Assembly (NCBI RefSeq): GCF_003610895.1
Contig: NZ_MCAS01000069.1
Coordinates: 1-64,000 of the forward strand
From: Paraburkholderia fungorum
Lineage (GTDB): Bacteria; Pseudomonadota; Gammaproteobacteria; Burkholderiales; Burkholderiaceae
Direction: 5' to 3'
DNA length: 64,000 nt
The first letter of the stretch is position 1; every line of letters begins with the position of its first letter. Shown piece after piece: positions 44,295-54,654 of the stretch. The notes below the pieces were generated by a model, which was not told the DNA's origin, made no database searches, and saw only the letters and a list, made by a program, of their open reading frames with translations. A program made the position numbers and the translations under genes.

Positions 44295-44541
44295 CCACGC
44301 CTCACGCCCGGTAGCGGACGCGCTTTGTGTCTCGGCGCTGGGCGCAGGTTGAACGCCCGGCAACGCGCTGCGTTAGGGCTCACCGCGGAGCACCTGGCTG
44401 CATTGAGACTCAGCACCCGGCGCGTATCGATCGACCGGCGCACAGGAAGTGCCCCGACCCGCTCCAGTGCACACGCCGTGAGCGAACCAGCACGCGCCGC
44501 CGGCTAACGCCCTGCCGGACGGGCCCCGCTCACGCCCACGC

Positions 44542-45186
44542 TCAAGATTCGTTACCGCCCGCCGCACTACCCGCCGCGTCAGTTTTCTTCTTGTCGCCGA
44601 TGCGGCTTTCCTGCCCGCGCATCAGCTTGGCGATGTTGCCGCGGTGACGCCATACCAGCAGCGAACTCATCACCACAATCGCCAGCGCGATGACATGCGG
44701 CCCGAACAGAAAGCCGTCGAAGAGCGGCGCGAACACCGCCGCGGCCAAGGCCGCCAGCGAAGAGTAGCGCGTAAAGAACGCCACGATCAGCCATGTCAGC
44801 AAGGTGGCGATGCCGAGGATCGGGTTGATCGCGAGCAGCACGCCCGCTGCGGTCGCCACACCCTTGCCGCCTTTGAAGCGGAAGAAGACCGGATACAGGT
44901 GACCGAGAAACACCGCGACGGACGCAATCGCAACCGACGTATCGTCGAGGCCGTAACGCGCACCGAAATGCACCACGAACCACACCGGCAGCCAGCCTTT
45001 GAAGGCGTCGCCGATCAGGGTGAGAATCGCCGCTTTCTTGCTGCCGCTGCGCAGCACATTGGTGGCGCCCGGGTTGCCCGAGCCGTACGAGCGCGGGTCG
45101 TCCAGCCCCATCGCGGCGCTCACGATCACGGCAAACGACACCGAGCCGATCAGGTAGGCAACGACAGCAACGATCAGGTTTTGCAT
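44542..45186 (-). CDS. plsY: Glycerol-3-phosphate acyltransferase, acyl-phosphate type
   Basis: 214 residues, an inner-membrane protein with about five hydrophobic segments. It transfers the acyl group of acyl-phosphate to glycerol-3-phosphate, the first step of phospholipid synthesis. YLIGSVSFAVIVSAAMGL and SYGSGNPGATNVLRSGSK are family motifs, with FKGGKGVATAAG. Start 45186 was chosen because the preceding 24 residues lack membrane character. Located near ybaK, as usual in the family. Confidence 0.94.
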   Translation of the reverse strand: MQNLIVAVVAYLIGSVSFAVIVSAAMGLDDPRSYGSGNPGATNVLRSGSKKAAILTLIGDAFKGWLPVWFVVHFGARYGLDDTSVAIASVAVFLGHLYPVFFRFKGGKGVATAAGVLLAINPILGIATLLTWLIVAFFTRYSSLAALAAAVFAPLFDGFLFGPHVIALAIVVMSSLLVWRHRGNIAKLMRGQESRIGDKKKTDAAGSAAGGNES

Positions 45187-45300
45187 CTGGGGACTCTTAT
45201 AAGGATCGGCGGTCTGAAACTCGATGCTCCAACCGCAACAGGGAACAAGGCGGCGCACATTCTACAGAACCCACCTGCCCGGGAAACATTCAGGCAAACG

Positions 45301-45792
45301 TCAATCGACGCTCGCGCACTGAACCGGCTTCGCCGCCACCAGGTCGGTCAGAATCCTGGGCTCGATGCTGACCAGAAAACCGCGCCGGCCACCGTTCAGC
45401 CAGATCGTGTCCATCTCGAGAATGCTCGACTCGACGTACACCGGCATCTGCTTGCGCGTCCCGAACGGCGACGTGCCGCCGATCAGATAGCCCGAATGCC
45501 GGTTCGCCACCTCGGGCTTGCACGGCTCGACGCGCTTCGCGCCGATCTGCCGCGCCAGATTTTTGGTGCTGACCGTGCGGTCGCCGTGCATCAGTACGAT
45601 CAGCGGCTTGGCGTGCTCGTCTTCCATCACCAGCGTCTTGACGACATGATGTTCGTCCACGCCGAGCTGGCGCGCCGATTCCTCAGTGCCGCCGTGCTCT
45701 ACGTAATCGTAAGGGTGTTCGCCGAAAGTGACGCCATGGCGGCGCAGAAACTGCGTCGCGGGCGTTTCGGAAACGTGTCTGGATTTGCTCAT
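45301..45792 (-). CDS. ybaK: Cys-tRNA(Pro)/aminoacyl-tRNA deacylase
   Basis: 163 residues of the YbaK/EbsC family, which removes wrongly attached Cys (or similar) from tRNA. VKTLVMEDEHAKPLIVLMHGD, STKNLARQIGAKRVEPCKPE and the SGYLIGGTSPFG loop are visible. The start at 45792 (ATG) leads straight into the fold; the frame extends far upstream inside the opposite acyl-CoA ligase without support. Probable cytoplasmic enzyme. Confidence 0.92.
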   Translation of the reverse strand: MSKSRHVSETPATQFLRRHGVTFGEHPYDYVEHGGTEESARQLGVDEHHVVKTLVMEDEHAKPLIVLMHGDRTVSTKNLARQIGAKRVEPCKPEVANRHSGYLIGGTSPFGTRKQMPVYVESSILEMDTIWLNGGRRGFLVSIEPRILTDLVAAKPVQCASVD

Positions 45793-45931
45793 CGGCGCAT
45801 TGTAATAGCGAGTTTGCACAACGGCTATTTGCCGAACGGCCAATTGTGCGGGCCCCGCGATTGTGGCACGATCGTTCGCAAATATTCCGGCGCACGGCAC
45901 GCCGGGTACCGAATTGCTTCTGGAGACAACG

Positions 45932-47494
45932 TTGAGCCTCGATTCATCCACCCGTTCCACGATTGACATTCCCGCGCTGCTGGCCGGCCTGCCCGCGCGT
46001 ATCGCTGAAATTCCGGTGCTCGCCGCCGCGCGCGATCCGCAGCACCTCGCCCTGATCGAAGACGCGCGCCGCCTCACCAATGCGCAACTTCTGGCAGCCG
46101 TCGATGCTGCCGCCGCGCTGCTGCACCAATGGGGCGTGCGTGGCGGCGATCGCGTGATGATCGTGGCCGAAAACAGCATCGTGCAGATCGTGCTGCTGTT
46201 CGCGACCGCAAAGCTCGACGCGTGGGCGCTGGTGTCGAACGCACGCCTGTCGGCGGCCGAACTCGACGCGATCCGTGCTCACGCGCAGCCTCGCGTGGTC
46301 GCGTATGCGGTCGAAAGCTCCGTGGATGCCCAACGGCATGCAGAGCGGCATCAAGCCGTCACCGCGCCTGCCGTCACGCCGGATATCGGCGTCTGGTCGT
46401 ACACGATCGACGCCAACGCAAAGGCCGAACCGGTCGAAGCCCCCAATCACCGTCAATGCGCCGCGCTGATCTACACCACCGGGACCACCGGCACACCGAA
46501 AGGCGTGATGCTGTCGCATCGCAACCTGCTCTTCATCGCGGCCGTGTCGAGCCGCTTGCGTAAAGTCGGTCCGGACGACGTGGTGTACGCCGTTCTGCCC
46601 ATCTCACACGTGTATGGCTTTGCCTCGGTTTGTCTCGGCAGCCTGCACGCCGGCGCGACCTTGCGCCTCGCGCCGCGTTTTGCGCCGGAAGCTGTGCGGC
46701 GCGCGCTCGCCGAAGAACGCGTGTCGATCTTCCAGGGTGTGCCGGCCATGCACGCCAAACTGCTCGAACATTTGCAAACGCACGGCCATACGTGGTCCGC
46801 GCCGCACCTGCGCTTCGCCTATTCGGGCGGCTCGCCGCTGGACGCCGCGCTCAAGGCGCGCGTCGAAAACGTCTACGGTCTCCCGCTGCACAACGGTTAC
46901 GGCATGACCGAGAGCAGCCCGACCGTCTCTCACACCATGCTCGATGCGCCGCGCAGCGATTGCTCGGTTGGCGAGGTCATTCCTGGCGTCGATGTGCGGT
47001 TCGTCGGACCCGACGGCGTGGATGCCGCACCGGGTGAAATCGGCGAACTGTGGGTGCGCGGCCCGAACGTGATGCTCGGCTACTACCGCAGCCCGGAGCA
47101 GACCCGCACCGCCGTGACCGAAGACGGTTGGCTCAAGACCGGCGATCTCGCGCGGCAAGACCCGGACGGTGCGCTGCATATCGTCGGGCGCAGCAAGGAA
47201 CTGATCATCCGCTCGGGCTTCAACGTGTATCCGTCGGAAGTCGAGCACGTGTTGAACGCGCATCCGCAGGTGGTGCAGTCAGCGGTGATCGGGCGCGCGG
47301 TGGAGGGTAACGAGGAGGTGGTCGCGTTCGTCGAATTGATCGCGGGGGCGCAGGTGTCGCCGGCCGAGCTGATCGCGTGGTGCGGCGAGCGTCTCGCACC
47401 CTACAAGCGCCCTGCCGAAGTAAAAGTGCTCGCCGCGCTGCCGGCCGCGTCGACCGGCAAGATTCTCAAACACCGCTTGCGCGAGTTCATGTAA
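45932..47494 (+). CDS. AMP-dependent acyl-CoA ligase, probably TTG start
   Basis: About 520 residues of an acyl-CoA synthetase. Core motifs are IYTTGTTGTPKGVMLSHRN (AMP-binding P-loop), the YGMTESSPTVSH linker, GELWVRGPNVMLGYY and WLKTGDLARQDPDGALHIVGRSKELIIRSGFNVYPSEVE, with the C-terminal catalytic Lys in STGKILKHRLRE. The enzyme activates a fatty or aromatic acid with ATP and CoA. A TTG at 45932 has TGGAG 6 nt upstream; the frame also opens at a GTG (45863) with no ribosome site. Substrate not determinable. Divergent from ybaK. Confidence 0.9.
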   Translation: MSLDSSTRSTIDIPALLAGLPARIAEIPVLAAARDPQHLALIEDARRLTNAQLLAAVDAAAALLHQWGVRGGDRVMIVAENSIVQIVLLFATAKLDAWALVSNARLSAAELDAIRAHAQPRVVAYAVESSVDAQRHAERHQAVTAPAVTPDIGVWSYTIDANAKAEPVEAPNHRQCAALIYTTGTTGTPKGVMLSHRNLLFIAAVSSRLRKVGPDDVVYAVLPISHVYGFASVCLGSLHAGATLRLAPRFAPEAVRRALAEERVSIFQGVPAMHAKLLEHLQTHGHTWSAPHLRFAYSGGSPLDAALKARVENVYGLPLHNGYGMTESSPTVSHTMLDAPRSDCSVGEVIPGVDVRFVGPDGVDAAPGEIGELWVRGPNVMLGYYRSPEQTRTAVTEDGWLKTGDLARQDPDGALHIVGRSKELIIRSGFNVYPSEVEHVLNAHPQVVQSAVIGRAVEGNEEVVAFVELIAGAQVSPAELIAWCGERLAPYKRPAEVKVLAALPAASTGKILKHRLREFM

Positions 47495-47609
47495 CGCAGC
47501 GCCCGCAACGGCTTCGCCTTGGCCTTGTGGGATAACCAATTATGACGGCGGCAATTTCAATCACGCGCATGAGGACACCGGCAAATGCGAATGTCCGTGC
47601 AAGCGCGCG

Positions 47610-48545
47610 TCACCCGCGCGGATGATGCTGCGCATGCAACGACTTCAGCCGTTCACGGGCCACGTGCGTGTAGATTTGCGTGGTCGAGATATCCGTATGA
47701 CCGAGCAGCAGTTGCACGACGCGCAGATCGGCGCCATGGTTCAGCAGGTGCGTCGCGAATGCGTGCCGCAACGTGTGCGGCGAGAGCGGCGCGTGCACAT
47801 CGGCCGCCGCCGCGTGGCGCTTGATGATGTTCCAGAACTGCTGGCGGGTCATGCCCTCCGCGCGGCTGGTGACGAACAGCGCATCCGTCGCGCGCGCGCC
47901 CAGCAGTGCAGGACGCGCCTCGCGCAGATAGCGCTCGATCCAGCCGTGCGCCTCTTCGCCGAACGGAATCAGGCGCTCTTTCGAGCCCTTGCCCATCACA
48001 CGCACCACGCCTTCGTTCAGGCCCACTTCCACCGTCTTCAGCGTGACGAGTTCAGTGACACGCAAACCGCTCGCGTACATCAACTCCAGCATGGTGCGGT
48101 CGCGCAGGCCGAGAGGCGTGTCGATGTCCGGCGCACCTAGCAGCGCTTCGACCTGCGCTTCGGTAAGCGTCGACGGGAAACGCGGCGCCTGCTTGGCCGA
48201 ACGGATGCGTACCGTCGGATCGGCCGTTGCGCGATGCTCGCGCACCGCCCAGCCGTAGTAGCGGCGAAACACTGAAAGCCGACGGTTCGCCGAGGTGGAT
48301 TTGTCCTTCTGGCGCGCCGCGCTATAGGCGTTGAGATCGGCTTCGCTGGCGGTGTCGAGCGAGGTGTTGCGGGTCTGCGCGAGCCATTCGCAGAAGAGCC
48401 GCAGATCGCGCCGGTACGCGTCCAGCGTGTTGCGCGACAAGCCGTGCTCGAGCCACAGCGCGTCGCAGAACGCATCGATCGAGGCCGAGCTCGCCACAAA
48501 CAAAGGGGACGCGACGAGCGCATCTTCAGTCACGGTGTCGCTCAT
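47610..48545 (-). CDS. xerD: Site-specific tyrosine recombinase
   Basis: 311 residues of the XerC/XerD family that resolves chromosome dimers at dif with FtsK. The N-terminal SAM-like core domain is followed by the catalytic domain: Arg in MYASGLRVTELV, the HTLRHAFATHLLN motif, LLGHTDISTTQIYTHVARE with catalytic His and Tyr. Its ATG overlaps the stop of the upstream methyltransferase gene by 4 bp (ATGA), so they are cotranscribed. XerD rather than XerC is inferred from context with ogt. Confidence 0.92.
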   Translation of the reverse strand: MSDTVTEDALVASPLFVASSASIDAFCDALWLEHGLSRNTLDAYRRDLRLFCEWLAQTRNTSLDTASEADLNAYSAARQKDKSTSANRRLSVFRRYYGWAVREHRATADPTVRIRSAKQAPRFPSTLTEAQVEALLGAPDIDTPLGLRDRTMLELMYASGLRVTELVTLKTVEVGLNEGVVRVMGKGSKERLIPFGEEAHGWIERYLREARPALLGARATDALFVTSRAEGMTRQQFWNIIKRHAAAADVHAPLSPHTLRHAFATHLLNHGADLRVVQLLLGHTDISTTQIYTHVARERLKSLHAQHHPRG

Positions 48546-49027
48546 GCGTAGGGAATGCCTTCATGCGCGAGAAGCCAGCGCTTGACGTTGCGAAAGAAGC
48601 CATCGCCGGCATGATGCGCGAATCCGCCGATGCCGCTCGAACTGACCACCCGGTGACACGGGATCACAATCGGAAAGTAATTCGACCCGCACGCCTGACC
48701 GACTGCGCGCGGCACGCTGCCGACCTGTTTTGCCAGTTGCCCATAGGTCAATACGACACCTGGCGGGATATCGCAGATCGCTTGCCACACGCGCTGCTGG
48801 AACGCGGTGCCAACCTTTGCCAGCGGCAATTCGAACTTCGTGGATGCACGTTCGAAATAAGCCTCGATCTGTCCGGCAGCCCGCCTTGCCAGTGGCGTGT
48901 CCGGTGCGACGCTGCGCGTCGACTCCGGCAGGTAGACGATTTCGCGCACAGCCTCACCCTCGATGCGGATGCCGACTTTACCGAAGGGTGCGTCGATTAC
49001 TGCGTTGAACATGATTGCTTGCCTCAT
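48542..49027 (-). CDS. ogt: Methylated-DNA-protein-cysteine methyltransferase
   Basis: 161 residues. It removes methyl groups from O6-methylguanine by transferring them to its own Cys. The active-site Cys is in FPIVIPCHRVVSSSGIGGF; VLTYGQLAKQVG with the DNA-binding helix precedes it. Length is typical of Ogt. The start is either ATG 49027 or the Met at 49012, whose AGG signal is a little better. Its end overlaps the xerD start by 4 bp. Confidence 0.93.
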   Translation of the reverse strand: MRQAIMFNAVIDAPFGKVGIRIEGEAVREIVYLPESTRSVAPDTPLARRAAGQIEAYFERASTKFELPLAKVGTAFQQRVWQAICDIPPGVVLTYGQLAKQVGSVPRAVGQACGSNYFPIVIPCHRVVSSSGIGGFAHHAGDGFFRNVKRWLLAHEGIPYA

Positions 49028-49122
49028 GACTGGACCGATGCTTTTTACTCGTCACGCTAGCGTACCTGCATGGGGTGCAGGCGCCTCGCCCAGGAAAACC
49101 GTCCCACCGGATTGCCGCTACT

Positions 49123-50367
49123 TTACGCCGCTTCCAACGCCCATTCCACATGCTCGCGCACCACGGCCGAGGGATCTTCGGCGCGCAATCTCAGCGCGCC
49201 GACAATCGCCTCGCGCGCTTCCGCATTCAGATTTTCCGCAGGGACCCGCAGCGCATTACCCATGCCCACGGCCAGATTGCGCAGCCAGCTTTCATAGCCG
49301 ATGCGGCGAATCGCACTGCCCTGCATGCGTGTATCGAACTCTTTCGCGCTCCAGGCAAACAACTCGACCAGGGTTGCGCGATCGAGCCCATGGCGCACAT
49401 CGAAGTCGGCGACCGGCGCGGCCTGCGCGAACTTGTTCCACGGACAGACGAGCTGACAATCGTCGCAGCCATACACACGATTACCGATCAGCGGCCGCAT
49501 TTCCAGGGGAATCCTGCCCTTCAGTTCGATCGTCAGATACGAAATACAGAGGCGCGCATCGACCTTGTAAGGCGCCACGATCGCCCCCGTCGGGCATGCG
49601 CCGATGCAGCGCGTGCAACTGCCGCAATGCGCGCCCGGCGTTTCGGGCGCATTGTCGGGCAATGTCTCGGCATCGGTGGGCAAGGGCACGTCGACGTAAA
49701 TCTCGCCGAGAAAAAACAGCGAACCCGCATCACGCTGCAGCAGCAATGTGTGCTTGCCGCGCCAGCCGATCCCGGCCTTCTGGGCAAGCTCCACTTCGAG
49801 CACCGGCGCCGAATCGGTAAATACGCGGTAGCCGAACGCGCCGATCTCCGCCTCGATTTTCTCGGCCAGATGTTGCAGACGGTTACGCATCACCTTGTGA
49901 TAATCGCGGCCCCGCGCGTAGATCGAGACCACTGCCGCCGACGGGTCCGCGAGCCGCGCATGCTCTGCCGCGCGCCAGTCTTGCGGTGCCTGCGGCGAGT
50001 CCTGCAAAGCGCTTTCGTGCGCCTTTCCACTTAGTGTCTGAGCGGGCAAATAGGCGATGCGCGCGGTAATCACACGTCGCGTGCCGGCCACAAGCTCGGC
50101 GGGACGCGCGCGTTTCATGCCGTGTTTCGCCATATAATCCATCTCGCCGTGGCAACCCGCGTCCAGCCATGCAGCAAGCGGCGCTTCGGCAGCGGAGAGA
50201 TCGGTGTCGCTGATACCGATTGCCCCGAAACCCAGTTCACGGCCCCACGTTTTGATGTTGAGCGCGAGCGCCTTCAGCGCCGCTTCATCGAAATGACGCT
50301 CGGCACGCGCATCGTCGTTAGACGCAGGCGTACTGGAAACAGGGGACTCCGGACTTCGGTTCATCAC
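49123..50367 (-). CDS. queG: Epoxyqueuosine reductase
   Basis: 414 residues. QueG performs the last step of queuosine synthesis in tRNA using cobalamin and two [4Fe-4S] clusters. The cluster motifs CGSCTRCIGACPTGAIV and CDDCQLVCPWN are visible, with an N-terminal B12-binding core (GREYHKVMRNRLQ). The C-terminal segment with HEAT-like repeats is present. The start is only 14 bp from that of divergent tsaE, so the promoters must sit inside each other's genes or be shared. Confidence 0.95.
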   Translation of the reverse strand: MMNRSPESPVSSTPASNDDARAERHFDEAALKALALNIKTWGRELGFGAIGISDTDLSAAEAPLAAWLDAGCHGEMDYMAKHGMKRARPAELVAGTRRVITARIAYLPAQTLSGKAHESALQDSPQAPQDWRAAEHARLADPSAAVVSIYARGRDYHKVMRNRLQHLAEKIEAEIGAFGYRVFTDSAPVLEVELAQKAGIGWRGKHTLLLQRDAGSLFFLGEIYVDVPLPTDAETLPDNAPETPGAHCGSCTRCIGACPTGAIVAPYKVDARLCISYLTIELKGRIPLEMRPLIGNRVYGCDDCQLVCPWNKFAQAAPVADFDVRHGLDRATLVELFAWSAKEFDTRMQGSAIRRIGYESWLRNLAVGMGNALRVPAENLNAEAREAIVGALRLRAEDPSAVVREHVEWALEAA

Positions 50368-50381
50368 GCCATTTTACGAGA

Positions 50382-50978
50382 ATGCCCGTCAATCCCGATC
50401 TCGCGATCCAACCGCTCGCCAATGTCCTGCTCGAACGCTCCTTCGCGCTCGCGGATGAGGCCGCCAGCAACGCATTCGGTGAGCGCTTTGCACGGGCAAT
50501 CGAAAGCACGCGCGAGTTGCTGCAAGACCCGCAACCGAAAACGCCGCAAGCCACGCCAGGCACCGAAGCTCGTCAGGCATTCCAGGGCCTGCAAGTGCAG
50601 CTCGTCGGCGACCTCGGCGCCGGCAAAACCACCCTCGTGCGCGCGACCTTGCGCGGCCTCGGCCACACCGGCCGCGTGCGCAGTCCCACTTACACACTTG
50701 TCGAACCCTACGTGCTCGAGCGGCCCGCTGGGGAACTCGCGCTCTATCACTTCGATCTGTATAGATTCACCGACCCGGCCGAATGGGCCGACGCCGGCTT
50801 TCGCGAGTACTTCGACAGCGGCGCAATCTGCCTCGTCGAATGGCCACAGCGCGCCGGGCGTCTGCTTGGCGTACCGGATCTCGTCTTCGCGCTCGACCTG
50901 GATCACGCGGGCGAAGGCCGGGTACTCGTTGCACGGGCATACAGCGAATCAGGAAAGGCATGTCTCGAAAGATGTTAA
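50382..50978 (+). CDS. tsaE: tRNA t6A synthesis ATPase
   Basis: 198 residues, a P-loop protein. TsaE with TsaB and TsaD makes N6-threonylcarbamoyl-adenosine in tRNA. The QLVGDLGAGKTTLVRATLRG P-loop, RSPTYTLVEPY and YHFDLYRFTDPAEW motifs are clear. It has about 60 extra residues before the P-loop compared with the 150-residue norm. It overlaps the amiC start by 19 bp, forming an operon with it. Confidence 0.93.
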   Translation: MPVNPDLAIQPLANVLLERSFALADEAASNAFGERFARAIESTRELLQDPQPKTPQATPGTEARQAFQGLQVQLVGDLGAGKTTLVRATLRGLGHTGRVRSPTYTLVEPYVLERPAGELALYHFDLYRFTDPAEWADAGFREYFDSGAICLVEWPQRAGRLLGVPDLVFALDLDHAGEGRVLVARAYSESGKACLERC

Positions 50979-52537
50979 TCAAACCGTTCCGTTCGATCGA
51001 ATCGGCGGCCACCGCAACGCATAACTGGCGGCGCCGGCAGATTCTGCGCGCAGGCGCCTCCACGCTGGTGCTCGGGCTGGTCGCTCCGCGTCTCGCATGG
51101 GCAAGTTCGGTGTTGGGCGTGCGGGTCTGGCCGGCGCGCGATTACACGCGCGTGACGATCGAGTCGGATCAGCCGCTGCAGAACGCACAGCAGTTGCTGC
51201 AGGGTCCGGACCGGCTGGTGGTCGATCTGAGCGGTCTCGATCTGGACCAGGCGCTGAAGGATCTGGTATCGAAGATCACGCCGAACGATCCGCAGATTCA
51301 GTCGGTACGCGTCGGCCAATATCAGCCGCACGTCGTGCGCATGGTGTTCGATCTGAAGGGTTCGGTGAAGCCGCAGGTGTTCACGCTGCCGCCGGTCGGC
51401 GCGTACAAATACCGGCTGGTGTTCGACCTGTACCCCGCGGTCGCACCCGATCCGCTGATGGATCTGCTCGCGCAAACCGAACGCAAGCAGCAAACGCTGG
51501 AGGAAAACAACGCGCCGCCCGCCACGCTCAGCGGACCGGGCACCACGCCGCCCACCGCCGACAACAGCGAAGCCTTCTTCGAGCGTTATGCACAGAACGG
51601 CAGCGGCGGGACGGCGTCGGGCGTGCCGCGTCCGCCGGCGCATCTCGCGCCGACGCCCGTTCCGCCCATCCTCGGCAAGCCCGCTGCGCCGACGGCGCCG
51701 CTCGCGCCGCCCACTGCCATCGCCCGCAACAAGGGCGGCAATACGGCGGGCAACCTCGGTGCCAATGACAGCGACAGCGACGATAGCTACGCCTTCACCA
51801 ACCCGAAAACCGGCAAGAGCAACACGGTGCGCCTGCTCACCGTTGCGATCGATCCGGGTCACGGCGGCGAAGATCCGGGCGCGATCGGCGGCTCAGGCAC
51901 CTACGAGAAGCACGTCGCACTCGACATCGCAAAGAAGCTGCGCGCGAAGATCGACGCACAGCCGAACATGCGCTCCATGATGACGCGCGACGCCGACTTC
52001 TTCGTGCCGCTGAACGTGCGTGTGCAGAAGGCGCGCCGCGTCGGCGCGGACCTGTTCGTGTCGATCCATGCGGATGCGTTCACCACGCCCGAGGCGAAAG
52101 GCTCGTCGGTGTTCGCCTTGTCGGAGCATGGCGCCTCGAGCGCCGCGGCGCGCTGGATGGCGAACAAGGAGAACTCGTCGGATCAGATCGGCGGGATCAA
52201 CATCAAGTCAGCCGACGCCACGGTCAATCGCGCGCTGTTCGACATGTCGACCACCGCGCAGATCCGCGATTCGATGCGCTACGGCAACTTCGTGCTGAAC
52301 GAGATCGGCGGCATCAACAAGCTGCATAAGGGTTCGGTTGAACAAGCCGGGTTTGCCGTGCTCAAGGCGCCGGACATTCCGTCGATTCTTGTGGAAACGG
52401 CCTTCATCAGCAATCCGGACGAGGAGCGCCGCCTGAACGACGACGCGTATCGCGACAAGATGGCCGATGCGATCATGACCGGCATCAAGCGCTATTTCGC
52501 GGCGAATCCGCCGTTGGCGAAAAACCGCATGACCTGA
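50960..52537 (+). CDS. amiC: N-acetylmuramoyl-L-alanine amidase, Tat-exported (AmiC)
   Basis: 525 residues. The N-terminus has a Tat signal (NWRRRQILRAGASTLVLGL). Residues about 50-155 form the AMIN domain (VWPARDYTRVTIESDQ), a Thr/Pro/Ala-rich linker follows, and the amidase_3 catalytic domain begins near 290: AIDPGHGGEDPGAIG, VFVSIHADAFTTPEA and LVETAFISNPDEE contain the zinc ligands. It cleaves septal peptidoglycan during cell separation. ATG 50960 has AGGAAAGG just before it. A strong terminator follows. Confidence 0.94.
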   Translation: MSRKMLIKPFRSIESAATATHNWRRRQILRAGASTLVLGLVAPRLAWASSVLGVRVWPARDYTRVTIESDQPLQNAQQLLQGPDRLVVDLSGLDLDQALKDLVSKITPNDPQIQSVRVGQYQPHVVRMVFDLKGSVKPQVFTLPPVGAYKYRLVFDLYPAVAPDPLMDLLAQTERKQQTLEENNAPPATLSGPGTTPPTADNSEAFFERYAQNGSGGTASGVPRPPAHLAPTPVPPILGKPAAPTAPLAPPTAIARNKGGNTAGNLGANDSDSDDSYAFTNPKTGKSNTVRLLTVAIDPGHGGEDPGAIGGSGTYEKHVALDIAKKLRAKIDAQPNMRSMMTRDADFFVPLNVRVQKARRVGADLFVSIHADAFTTPEAKGSSVFALSEHGASSAAARWMANKENSSDQIGGINIKSADATVNRALFDMSTTAQIRDSMRYGNFVLNEIGGINKLHKGSVEQAGFAVLKAPDIPSILVETAFISNPDEERRLNDDAYRDKMADAIMTGIKRYFAANPPLAKNRMT

Positions 52538-52573
52538 TGAGTTCGTGGCATCACGCGGTTTCATGCAGAAGCG

Positions 52574-52601
52574 AAAAAAGGGTCCGCATGGACCCTTTTT
52601 T
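52574..52601 (+). terminator. Intrinsic terminator of amiC
   Basis: AAAAAAGGGTCC (52574-52585) pairs with GGACCCTTTTTT (52590-52601) around GCAT; bidirectional, also serving the minus-strand exporter gene. Confidence 0.95.
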
Positions 52602-52623
52602 CTGCGCCGCGCTTAAGCGGCAA

Positions 52624-53505
52624 TCAACGCGCGGGTGAAAACCGCTGCACGACCCACCCGCCGAACACATTCACCGCCAACCCCGCCATCACCAACAAGG
52701 CGCCCAGGATCTGCGCGGTAGACAAGCGCTCGTCGAGAAACAGGGACGCCGACGCCAGCCCGACAATCGGCACCAGCAGCGAGAACGGCGCCACCTGGCT
52801 GGCCGGATAGCGCGACAGCAGCCGGCTCCACAGCCCGTAGCCGACCAGGGTTGCGATAAAAGCCAGGTACACGACGGCGAAAATCGACATCGCGCTGATC
52901 CCGGACAGCGCCGCGACGATCTTCTGCGGCCCCTCGAATGCGTACGACAGCGCGAAAAACGGCAACGGTGGAATCAGACTGCCCCACACCACCAGCCCGA
53001 CCAGATCGACCTTGCCGACCTTCTTCGTGACGATGTTGCCGAACGCCCACGAACACGCGGCGCACAGCGTGAGGACGAACCCGGCCAGCGTCATCGCATG
53101 ACCGCCTTGCATGCCGATAACCGCGAGACCAGCCGCCGCGATCAACAAACCGACGACGTTCGGCACGCGAAAGCGCTCATGCAGGAACAGGGCCGCGAAA
53201 ATCAGCGTGAAGAACGCCTGTGCCTGCAAAACGAGCGAAGCGAGCCCCGCCGGCATGCCGACATACATCGCCGAGAACAGAAACGCGAATTGCCCGAACG
53301 AAATCGTCGCGCCATAAGCGAACAGCCAGCGCCACGGCATCTGCGGCCGTTTGACGAAGAACACCGCCGGCACCGCGGCGAGCGTGAACCGCAGCGCGCC
53401 GAGCAGCATCGGCGGCACGCCGTGCAGGCCCACCTTGATCACGACGAAATTGACGCCCCACGCCACCACGACCACCAGCGCGAGCAGTAAGTCCCTGGGC
53501 GACAT
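52624..53505 (-). CDS. eamA: EamA-family drug/metabolite transporter
   Basis: About 293 residues with ten membrane helices in two EamA halves (LLALVVVVAWGVNFVVIKVG and later AACSWAFGNIVTKKVGK). E. coli EamA exports O-acetylserine and cysteine; the exact substrate here is uncertain. LLGALRFTLAAVPAVFF and LLVPIVGLASASLFLDE are family segments. Start at 53505 is preferred: a GGAG lies 6 nt upstream; the Met at 53517 has none. No gene partner is adjacent. Confidence 0.87.
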   Translation of the reverse strand: MSPRDLLLALVVVVAWGVNFVVIKVGLHGVPPMLLGALRFTLAAVPAVFFVKRPQMPWRWLFAYGATISFGQFAFLFSAMYVGMPAGLASLVLQAQAFFTLIFAALFLHERFRVPNVVGLLIAAAGLAVIGMQGGHAMTLAGFVLTLCAACSWAFGNIVTKKVGKVDLVGLVVWGSLIPPLPFFALSYAFEGPQKIVAALSGISAMSIFAVVYLAFIATLVGYGLWSRLLSRYPASQVAPFSLLVPIVGLASASLFLDERLSTAQILGALLVMAGLAVNVFGGWVVQRFSPAR

Positions 53506-53682
53506 CCCAGTCTCCATGTCATTGTCTGATCTGCCAGTTTAGCGGAGCCGGCCGTGTCAGGGGTGGCGCGCATTACGGAATCCCGACGCGGCCAAGCGGC
53601 GCAAAACGTCAGCATTTCGCCCTCCGCAGTAGAATCGTCTATCGAGCAAAAACCCGACTCCCCCTTTTCACCGAGCCTGCCC

Positions 53683-54558
<876 letters not shown>

Positions 54559-54654
54559 GCGCGTCTGGCTGCAAGTAAAAGTGCGCGCGGCACGCATTGA
54601 ATTCGTCGCGCCCGGCCCCACCTGAGCAACCACTGTTTTATCGACGAGGACGTA

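Noticed and set aside
45863..45931. GTG start for the acyl-CoA ligase
   Set aside because: No ribosome site before it, whereas the TTG at 45932 has TGGAG at the right distance.
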